From Paenibacillus xylanexedens (GTDB lineage: Bacteria > Bacillota > Bacilli > Paenibacillales > Paenibacillaceae), in contig NZ_VEBF01000001.1 in assembly GCF_007676705.1 (NCBI RefSeq), forward strand, positions 1,302,001 to 1,366,000: a stretch of DNA of 64,000 nucleotides, given 5' to 3'. The notes beneath the pieces were generated by a model, which did not search any database, was not told where the DNA came from, and worked only from the letters and a program-made list of their open reading frames with translations. Below are positions 44,099-51,526 of this stretch, in pieces (positions within the stretch are counted from its first letter, which is position 1; each line of letters begins with the position of its first letter). The translations under genes were made by a program, and so were the position numbers.

Positions 44099-44998
44099 TC
44101 AGTTGTAATGAACCCGCCGTGACAGCACCCAGCCCACTACGATCAGTACAAGGCCAATCACCAAGGTATATAACCAGGACATCGCCGAGCTTAAGCCAAA
44201 GTTCTGGGTTTTGAATGCGGTCTGATAGATAGCTTGTGTGACCGGACTTCCGGCAAATGAATCAATAATGGTATAGATGACATTCGTCAGAATCAACGGA
44301 CTCACCATGGGAAATGTAATCTTCCAGAATGATTCATAGGCTGTCGCCCCTTCGATCTTCGCAACCTCGTACATCGATCCCGGCACCGATTGCAGCGCGG
44401 CGAGGAAGATCAGAATCTGGACGCCAGAGCTGCTAATAATCTCATAGATCCGCATGATGGCTTCTACAATGTAATCCACATAGGCCATCGGCAATCCCAC
44501 ATCCGCCAGCATTCGCACAATGGATACTACGTTGAACGAAGCCCCGCCATCGGCAGATGCATCGACCGCACTCGCATCTCCCATCAGATTAATTAATCCC
44601 GCAGACTCAGCTGCTGCAACTGCACTGGAAGCCAGAATAACCGGCAAGAAGAAGATTGCACGCGCCATCGTTCTGCCTCTGAACTTCTGGTTAAGCAGTG
44701 TCGCCGTGAACAAACTGAAAAACAGTATCATTGGCACATTCAGCAGCATTGCTCCAACCGAGTCAACCAGAATCCGGTTGAACGTCGCGTCAACCAGAAG
44801 CGCATCCTTGAAATTTTTAAATCCAACGTATTCTAGGACGTATCCGCCCGGAGCAACAGACAGGTTGCTCAGGCTGAACCGGATGGATTGCAGGAGTGGC
44901 GTGGCAAAGAGGAAGATGAAGCCGACCAGCCACGGCGATATAAATGCAAGTCCAAGCAGCGCTCTCCGTGACTTCAGCGATAATCGAATGGTTCTCAT
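44099..44998 (-). CDS. Sugar ABC transporter permease (MalF type), second pair
   Basis: A 299-residue permease: LGLAFISPWLVGFIFLFATP as first helix, GRTMARAIFFLPVILASSAV, and EAA loop SMYEVAKIEGATAYESFWKI followed by TFPMVSPL. A periplasmic-side loop with NLMGDASAVDASADGGASFN is unusual. The start ATG at 44998 overlaps the stop of the DUF5696 gene by four bases, so translation is coupled to that protein. Together with 43060-44070 it makes the second permease pair of the locus; no ATPase is encoded. Confidence 0.9.
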   Translation of the reverse strand: MRTIRLSLKSRRALLGLAFISPWLVGFIFLFATPLLQSIRFSLSNLSVAPGGYVLEYVGFKNFKDALLVDATFNRILVDSVGAMLLNVPMILFFSLFTATLLNQKFRGRTMARAIFFLPVILASSAVAAAESAGLINLMGDASAVDASADGGASFNVVSIVRMLADVGLPMAYVDYIVEAIMRIYEIISSSGVQILIFLAALQSVPGSMYEVAKIEGATAYESFWKITFPMVSPLILTNVIYTIIDSFAGSPVTQAIYQTAFKTQNFGLSSAMSWLYTLVIGLVLIVVGWVLSRRVHYN

Positions 44999-47580
44999 CG
45001 GTTCACTCCTTCCACCACATAATCCGTCCCGCCAACTGTTGTTCCACCAACAGTAACTGAATCCACATTGTAATTCACAAGAATGGATGTACCGCCCGTA
45101 TAAGTGATCCGGACCACGCCATCCTGGATGCGTTCATGCTTCAGGATCTGCTCATTCTCCAGTTCTCCCAGCACTTCATTGGCCTGCTTATACAAGGCAA
45201 CAGCGTCATCTACCCAATAGCCATACTCGGTCGCGTAGGCCGAATCATAATTCGTAAGTTTCAGCCGGGAAGATGGTTCATATGTCCATTGAAAATACGG
45301 AGCTGCCCCAAGCTCCAGGCTGCGCAGCAATTGTTTGCGGAGATCCTGATCCCCCGACGTGTTCATCGGAGATGCAGCATAGTTCATGTATCCATGAATA
45401 ACCATCGCATAAAAAGGAACTTCTTCATCGGTAATATTGAACCGACTTGACCCTGCGGGTACATTCACAACATGTTGTGCACTTCCCCAAGCGTAGCTAT
45501 TTGCTGCAGATATCATCAAGTTGGGATAGGACTGTTCCAGCTGTCCCAGCTGTTCCTTCACAATGTTCTTCGCCGTCTCCCGATGAATCACCCGACTATC
45601 CCGATAATCGGAAGTCAGGACTTGCCCAAGATCACGGAGGGATAATCCACCGAGGTCCAGTTTATTGAATTTATCAGCAAACTCAGTCACCACATATGGA
45701 AGCTTGGCCGCTGAGAGCAGATAATAGCTGTCCTTGCTCTGATCCATGCGATTAAGGGCAGGACTGTATGGATACAGTTCCGCTGTCTCTTTCGTTACAA
45801 AGCGTGCCGCATCCGAAGAGGGAGCAAAGCGCATATCGTCGTGATAAATGTGCTGGAAAGCCACATCCGGGAACAAGGCTCCGCCAGACTGCCCAAGCTT
45901 AGCGGACAACGCCTGAAGTTCGGAACGACTGCCTACCTCACTGTCCAACTTCACCTGGGTTGGCATATGATGACTGATCCCACCGCCGAACCATCCCTGA
46001 TACCGCATTTGCACGCGGTTTACACCTTCCTGCTGCAACTTCGCCGCCATTTCAGTAGCCTGTTCGTACGTGGTCATAGCTAAGGTGGAACGATATGGCA
46101 CGCCCAGGAACGAAGCCTCTTTGTCCACCGCACCAAGTACATCTACATAGAACGGCAACTCCGTCTGTTCTGCGAGTGGCTTCAATACATCCTGCTCTAT
46201 CAATTGCTGCTGATACAGGCGGGCCATACCCGAGTAACTGGCATCTTCTCCATGAAGGAAATGATAACGCACCTGGATATCTCCACGGAAAGGCTCTTCG
46301 CTAAGCAGCTGAATCTCCTGCATTTTCTGCGAGGTGTACATCTCCAATTCATCCTCACCCCGCAGGGAGAAGGTCGCATGCACATGATTGTAACTGTTCT
46401 GCCTGCCTCCAATATCTGCAGTGATACTGGCTATGCCGTCCCCTTTTTCAATCACCGCAAACCAGGCATTCTCCCCGTTCTTCAGACCAAACACAGGCAT
46501 ATACGCTGATTCACTCACCTGAGGACGACTAAGCGAATTATCATTTGGGTCTGCGCCATAGACGCGCTGCACATACTGTTCTTCTTGGGTTTTCCCGTTG
46601 TTCAGGTGGATCAGGCTGCCTGAACCGTCAGGTACGAGCATGTAGCCCTCACCCTTCGTATCCACAGCACCAAAGTAAGCGAGCAAATCAACATTCCGAA
46701 TGCGATATTGCCCACTTTCCTGAACTTGACTCAAAGGAACGGTTACGACAAGTGCGCCCTGATCCAACCGGTATTCCACAGGAATCACGAAGCTGGGTTT
46801 ATCCGATACACCTCCGCCTTCGACACCGTTCTCCTGATTGTCAAAAGCCAGATCGTCCGCCGTGTAACCCGCCGTCTCAAAGGCTCCCAACATCTTGTTC
46901 AGCACAAGCTGCTTCGAGATCTGTCCATCCAGCCGCTCCAGAATATCCGGATTGTTCTTGGTTGGATAATAACGGGCAGATGTGTATCTTGCGACAGTAG
47001 TGTCCAGTTTGGAAAGCACTTTCTCCTCCAGGCGCTGCTTGCTAATCAGTTTGGGCAGCGCGTCAATGCCAAGCGACGTATCACCAAGCGTATAGTTCAC
47101 CCGAATCCCCTGATCGATCTGCCCCACAGTGAATTGCTTGTTGCTGATGCTGGAACTGAAATTCGGAAAGTTCTCCAGTGTTCCCATCGCATCCCGGAAA
47201 GACACGTTCAGCTGGGAGGACAGCACTTCTTTTTCATATGCGGAAGCGAGACTGTCCCCATCCCGTTCTTTCGGGTTGCTATACCAGATCTCTCCACTTT
47301 TTCCGTCACGTACTGCAATTTCTGTTGTCTCCTCGTTGTAGTACAGGGCCAATCCCTGATCTTCGGCGACCAGTTGCATACCAGGCACCCCCTGCGAAGA
47401 GTCGCCAAGGAACTGCAACGGTTCCTCCGTGACGGGCATGGCCTGGGTTGTTGTATCCAGATAAGCCGCGGCTTCTACAGCAGGAACCCCCCTGTTGTTT
47501 ATATACAGCAGCCCGGCTGCAATCATGATTACAGCTGCACCACCAGCCAGCACCGTATATAGTCGTTGCCTTTTGTTCAC
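44995..47580 (-). CDS. DUF5696-type membrane-anchored protein
   Basis: 861 residues. One N-terminal membrane segment (VLAGGAAVIMIAAGLLYINN) is followed by a large outer-face region. The pattern matches proteins labelled DUF5696 that sit between YIP1 and permease genes in Paenibacillus sugar loci. A beta-rich N-terminal half (LALYYNEETTEIAVRDGKSG, GYMLVPDGSGSLIHLNNGKT) precedes a TIM-barrel-like half (RVQMRYQGWFGGGISHHMPT, LFPDVAFQHIYHDDMRF). The second half resembles glycoside hydrolase barrels, with conserved acidic residues such as VVTEFADKF, but activity is unproven. GTG start at 47580, eight bases after AAAGGAGG. It is coupled to the permease downstream. Confidence 0.8.
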   Translation of the reverse strand: MNKRQRLYTVLAGGAAVIMIAAGLLYINNRGVPAVEAAAYLDTTTQAMPVTEEPLQFLGDSSQGVPGMQLVAEDQGLALYYNEETTEIAVRDGKSGEIWYSNPKERDGDSLASAYEKEVLSSQLNVSFRDAMGTLENFPNFSSSISNKQFTVGQIDQGIRVNYTLGDTSLGIDALPKLISKQRLEEKVLSKLDTTVARYTSARYYPTKNNPDILERLDGQISKQLVLNKMLGAFETAGYTADDLAFDNQENGVEGGGVSDKPSFVIPVEYRLDQGALVVTVPLSQVQESGQYRIRNVDLLAYFGAVDTKGEGYMLVPDGSGSLIHLNNGKTQEEQYVQRVYGADPNDNSLSRPQVSESAYMPVFGLKNGENAWFAVIEKGDGIASITADIGGRQNSYNHVHATFSLRGEDELEMYTSQKMQEIQLLSEEPFRGDIQVRYHFLHGEDASYSGMARLYQQQLIEQDVLKPLAEQTELPFYVDVLGAVDKEASFLGVPYRSTLAMTTYEQATEMAAKLQQEGVNRVQMRYQGWFGGGISHHMPTQVKLDSEVGSRSELQALSAKLGQSGGALFPDVAFQHIYHDDMRFAPSSDAARFVTKETAELYPYSPALNRMDQSKDSYYLLSAAKLPYVVTEFADKFNKLDLGGLSLRDLGQVLTSDYRDSRVIHRETAKNIVKEQLGQLEQSYPNLMISAANSYAWGSAQHVVNVPAGSSRFNITDEEVPFYAMVIHGYMNYAASPMNTSGDQDLRKQLLRSLELGAAPYFQWTYEPSSRLKLTNYDSAYATEYGYWVDDAVALYKQANEVLGELENEQILKHERIQDGVVRITYTGGTSILVNYNVDSVTVGGTTVGGTDYVVEGVNR

Positions 47581-47594
47581 GGATGCCGCCTCCT

Positions 47595-48221
47595 TTAGGT
47601 CCGAAAAATCAACTCACGGTAAATGTTATAACCGAATTCGTACAACTGTTGCAGCATGCTGAAGACGAGGGCACCAAGGAATACGATAATGCCCATCACA
47701 ATGAGCGTTAGCACCATCGTAATGATTGTTTTAATCACGGTGTACTGATGAACCGTCATCATGCCAATGAACAGAAGCAACACAAACCAGAAGAACGCGA
47801 TGCTATTAAAAAGATAATAAAAAGCAGTCTCCTCCTGCACCATGAAGCGGCTGATCACGATCATCGGGGCATAGATCAGAATAACCGGAATGAGCGAGTA
47901 TCCTGTCGCCAGAACGATTTCTCTGAATTTCCCTTCCCCTTCCATCAAGGTCGTTACTGCCCAATTGGCTGTGCACCATAGAAAGAACGGGATAGCAACT
48001 GTGGCGATCTCGATGATGCTGTTAATCGTACGAGGATCGATGTAATTGACGAGAAATCCTGCGTACTGCTTTTGCAAAATCATCATGATGATGGTGAGCA
48101 CGAGCGCTGCAAAAGCAACGAGCAACCGTCCCCGGTTATCCGACTTGAGGTCCCAGAATGCATCAATGGGGTGAAAAATCAGATGCAGCGGAAACTTAAT
48201 GAAATCCTGCTTCACGATCAA
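47595..48221 (-). CDS. YIP1 family membrane protein
   Basis: About 208 residues. Five hydrophobic helices follow the characteristic start FIKFPLHLIFHPIDAFWDLK, and the helix FREIVLATGYSLIPVILIYA is the most conserved YIP1 segment. Function in bacteria is unknown; the gene recurs next to DUF5696 and NHL-repeat genes in sugar loci. Start ambiguous: TTG at 48221 (seven bases after the first GGAGG) or GTG at 48215. Either way it overlaps the end of the NHL-repeat gene by 20-26 bases. Confidence 0.82.
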   Translation of the reverse strand: MIVKQDFIKFPLHLIFHPIDAFWDLKSDNRGRLLVAFAALVLTIIMMILQKQYAGFLVNYIDPRTINSIIEIATVAIPFFLWCTANWAVTTLMEGEGKFREIVLATGYSLIPVILIYAPMIVISRFMVQEETAFYYLFNSIAFFWFVLLLFIGMMTVHQYTVIKTIITMVLTLIVMGIIVFLGALVFSMLQQLYEFGYNIYRELIFRT

Positions 48222-49662
48222 CCTGCCTCCTCCGTCTCCATTTAACCGCCACTCGGGTCAGGATCAGAATGAAAATCAGCGCGATCGCAGCGGTCAGGAA
48301 TGTACCGAAGTGTTCCTTCATCATCTCCCGCCGGTGCCTCTTGAACGCGACAGAATAACTCTTTCGGTCCATCCCAAGTTCGAAGTAACCCAGCGCTTCC
48401 TCGTTTTCCTTCTCCATTAATAAGGACTTGCCGATACCAATATAGGCGATGTCATAGTTGGCATTCAGCTTCAGCACTTCTCTCCAAATATTCACGGCCT
48501 CCGTGTCCTCTCCGCGATAGTGGAGTGCCACCGCTTCGTTCACACGGGAACCAAAACGGGTTGGCTCATAGACGACAAGATTGTTCTTGCCCCGATCCAG
48601 AACCAAGTGGTGCTCACCGGATTGTTCAATCGCGACAGGCGTTTTGAGGGTACCCACCTGATTTCCTTTGCCACCGTATATGTAGAGCAGATGACCTTCA
48701 TCGTCGTACGTAAACACCCGATTTTGTGTCGCATCCAGTACACTGTACATGCCGTTACCCAGCACTTTTACATCGATAAGTTTGGATGGACCGGGATTGT
48801 TGCGGAACCGGATATCGCCTTTGACGTCAACATAACCAAACCGCTTCAGTACATCTTCGCCCGACGGGTTGAGACGTTTGATCGGTTCATTCGAGCCAGG
48901 ATCAATATTCGTCGCATACACGAATCCTTTGTGGTCGATATCCGCATTGGAGAACTCCGTTGGGACAAACAGGACCATCTGTGCGCGTTGGGCTTTGGTC
49001 GATAACATGCGCCAGATATATTCTCCGTAGTCCCGCTCCACTTTGTTCGTACCGACGTATCCGATAAATTTTCCGCTCTCGTCAAACTGCATAATGCCCT
49101 CGTAGACCCCCTGTGCCACAACATACACCCGGCCCACATGGTCAACCGTCAGCTTCAAAGGCTGGAACTGGAATTGGGTCGATAGGATATCCGACTCGGG
49201 CTTCGTAATGGTTTGAATCAGCGTCCCCTCTCCATCCAGGACAACCACACGACCGTTGCCCGTATCGGCGACGTATATGTGTTCTTCTTCATCCACAAAC
49301 AATCCACCCGGAAGGTTGAAGGTCTCCTTGCTACCATCCATCATGAATCCATCAATGACGCGCAGCAGCTTAAAGTCTGGGTCTAATACGACAATTCGGC
49401 TGTTGCCGCTATCCAAAATATAGATCAACCCGGAGGGCGAAACGTTCACATCACCGGGGTCTTTGAACTCACTAATGCCGAGATCACGACCTGATAGGGT
49501 ACGCTCGGGCAGATAGGCATCCGGTGAAGGTACAGCCTCTTTCCAGTAGTTGTAGTTATAACTTTCATACGGCGCCGGGGAGGCCGCCGCAGGCACGGCA
49601 TTCACCAGCAGCAGAGATACTGCCGCCAGGAGAACAAGCCATCTTTTCACTGTGCGTGCCAT
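48196..49662 (-). CDS. Exported NHL-repeat (six-bladed propeller) protein with C-terminal membrane anchor
   Basis: 488 residues. A cleavable-looking signal segment (WLVLLAAVSLLLVNAVPAAA) precedes a propeller of about residues 60-370 built from NHL-type blades. Examples of the blades are SPSGLIYILDSGNSRIVVLD, DEEEHIYVADTGNGRVVVLD and HKGFVYATNIDPGS. A short TPR-like helical part (ALHYRGEDTEAVNIWREVLK, ANYDIAYIGIGKSLLMEKEN) is next. A C-terminal helix AAIALIFILILTRVAVKW with a basic cytoplasmic tail ends it. Probably a surface scaffold of the importer or sugar-degrading complex (inference from context). The gene overlaps the YIP1 gene at its 3' end. Confidence 0.85.
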   Translation of the reverse strand: MARTVKRWLVLLAAVSLLLVNAVPAAASPAPYESYNYNYWKEAVPSPDAYLPERTLSGRDLGISEFKDPGDVNVSPSGLIYILDSGNSRIVVLDPDFKLLRVIDGFMMDGSKETFNLPGGLFVDEEEHIYVADTGNGRVVVLDGEGTLIQTITKPESDILSTQFQFQPLKLTVDHVGRVYVVAQGVYEGIMQFDESGKFIGYVGTNKVERDYGEYIWRMLSTKAQRAQMVLFVPTEFSNADIDHKGFVYATNIDPGSNEPIKRLNPSGEDVLKRFGYVDVKGDIRFRNNPGPSKLIDVKVLGNGMYSVLDATQNRVFTYDDEGHLLYIYGGKGNQVGTLKTPVAIEQSGEHHLVLDRGKNNLVVYEPTRFGSRVNEAVALHYRGEDTEAVNIWREVLKLNANYDIAYIGIGKSLLMEKENEEALGYFELGMDRKSYSVAFKRHRREMMKEHFGTFLTAAIALIFILILTRVAVKWRRRRQVDREAGFH

Positions 49663-49673
49663 ATCGTTCCCCC

Positions 49674-50537
49674 TTAATCCTTCATGCCCGAGCTCGCCAT
49701 CGTCTCAATGATTCGGCTCTGAGAGAAAATAAATAGCGTGATCGGCACGCTCATCAAAATCAGTGCTACCGCAGCACCCGCTCCTGCCCGGGATATTCCG
49801 CCCTGAATAATCTGACCTGCTGCATAATGCAGAGTCTTGAGCTGCTCGCTGTAGATGTATCCATTCCCATCACTGCCCCATAACATCTGGAACAGCAGAA
49901 TGATCAATGTAAGCCAGGCTGGCTTCACATTGGGCATCACAATGGACCAGAAGATCCGGTATTCACTTGCACCATCAATCTTGGCTGCTTCCAGCAGCGC
50001 ATCCGGGATTTGCTCCATGAACTGCTTCATCAGATACAACCCTAGTGAATAGGCAAATGCCGGAATGATAACGGCCCAGTACGTGTCAATCCATCCGAGC
50101 CATGACATGATCATATAGTTCGGAATGGCTGTCACCGCTGGTGTGAACATTAGTGAGAGTACAACCACCTGGAACATGAATACTTTACCTGGAAACTTGT
50201 GTTTGGCAAGCGGGTAGGCCGCTGCGGAAGCTAGCAGCACATGGCCTACGATTCCGATACCTGTAATAAATACCGTGTTGAATATATAACGTGAGAACGG
50301 CACCCACGAGTCACTCAGCAGATTCAGCAGATCCGTAAAGTTGCTGAACGTGGGATTTTTGACAAACAGCGTTGGTGGAAAGGTAAAGATTTCATCCAAT
50401 GGTTTGAATGCATTGTTGATCGCATAGATCAACGGCAGTACCATGAAAGCACCGAATACGAGCAGAAGGGCAAACAGGGAGAGGCTTCCCGATAGCGAGC
50501 GATTCACCCGCTTTTTGCCTGTCGCAATTGCAGCCAT
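49674..50537 (-). CDS. Carbohydrate ABC transporter permease (MalG type), first pair
   Basis: A 287-residue permease with six helices. The EAA loop is ALLEAAKIDGASEYRIFWSI followed by VMPNVKPAWLT. The C-terminal FIFSQSRIIETMASSGMKD is the common ending of this subgroup. It starts two bases after the stop of its MalF-type partner. It lies 11 bases before the NHL-repeat gene, so the propeller protein and the importer are one unit. Confidence 0.9.
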   Translation of the reverse strand: MAAIATGKKRVNRSLSGSLSLFALLLVFGAFMVLPLIYAINNAFKPLDEIFTFPPTLFVKNPTFSNFTDLLNLLSDSWVPFSRYIFNTVFITGIGIVGHVLLASAAAYPLAKHKFPGKVFMFQVVVLSLMFTPAVTAIPNYMIMSWLGWIDTYWAVIIPAFAYSLGLYLMKQFMEQIPDALLEAAKIDGASEYRIFWSIVMPNVKPAWLTLIILLFQMLWGSDGNGYIYSEQLKTLHYAAGQIIQGGISRAGAGAAVALILMSVPITLFIFSQSRIIETMASSGMKD

Positions 50538-50539
50538 AG

Positions 50540-51508
50540 CTATTCTCCCACCCTTCGAAGCAGTTTCTGTACCAGCAAGTTGGTGCCCACCATAATCATG
50601 AACAGCACGGTGGCAATCGCCGATGCGTATCCCATCTCAAACCGCGTTGTACCAAAGTCGATCAAATGGGTCACCACAGTCTCTGCTGCATAGTTCACGC
50701 TCGGGAACCCAGCCAGCGCGATCGACACATCGGCCACGGCAAACGAGGTTGTAAGCTGAATGACTGCGCCGAACATCAACTGTGGACGCATCGAAGGCAG
50801 GGTAATGTACCATAGTTCCTGCCAGCGATTTTTGATCCCATCTACCGCTCCTGCTTCATATAACGTCCGGTCTACGGTCTGCAAACCGGCGATAAACGCC
50901 AGAAATCCGGTTCCGAGACTCAGCCACAGCTGCACGAGAATGAGGATCGGCATAATGTAAGCTTCTGTCTTCAGCCACTGGATCGGCTCCAGCAGAAAAC
51001 CCCATTTGATCAACAGCCCATTTGCAATACCATAACGATCTCCCGAGAAGATCATCAGCCAGATAAAATACACATTGCCCGAGATGGAGGGCGCGTAGAA
51101 GATCAGCGTCATGAACGCTCTCCATTTCGGTGTTAACTCATTAATGATCCACGCGAAGACGAAACAGGCAATGTAACTGATCGGCCCGGTAATAATGGCG
51201 AACAACAACGTATTCTTGATCGCAATCAGGAATACATCATCCTCCAGAAACAGGCGGGTGTAGTTCTGCCAGCCAATAAAACGTGGAAATTCCAGCATGT
51301 TAAAGTAGGTGAAGCTGAGTATGATCGAGATGACAACCGGAATCACGGTAAACATGATGAACAGGAGCATATAAGGTGCAAGCAGAACATAGGAATGTTT
51401 GCTGGCCTTCATTTCCTGGAGCTTCCAGCTCCACCACGATTTCATGCCCATCCTTGACGCTTTCTCAGGAGGACTGTTTTGTCCGTCTCGGAGTGATATT
51501 TGTGGCAC
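50540..51508 (-). CDS. Sugar ABC transporter permease (MalF type), first pair
   Basis: A 322-residue permease: a 35-residue cytoplasmic N-terminus, then YVLLAPYMLLFIMFTVIPVV and five more helices. The EAA loop is TLYEAGAVDGIKNRWQELWY followed by ITLPSMRP. Start GTG at 51508 with AGGGAGGG seven bases upstream. It follows the large CBM-fused binding protein by 18 bases and precedes the MalG-type partner by two bases, so these three form an importer module. Confidence 0.9.
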   Translation of the reverse strand: MPQISLRDGQNSPPEKASRMGMKSWWSWKLQEMKASKHSYVLLAPYMLLFIMFTVIPVVISIILSFTYFNMLEFPRFIGWQNYTRLFLEDDVFLIAIKNTLLFAIITGPISYIACFVFAWIINELTPKWRAFMTLIFYAPSISGNVYFIWLMIFSGDRYGIANGLLIKWGFLLEPIQWLKTEAYIMPILILVQLWLSLGTGFLAFIAGLQTVDRTLYEAGAVDGIKNRWQELWYITLPSMRPQLMFGAVIQLTTSFAVADVSIALAGFPSVNYAAETVVTHLIDFGTTRFEMGYASAIATVLFMIMVGTNLLVQKLLRRVGE

Positions 51509-51526
51509 GATTAACCCTCCCTCTGC

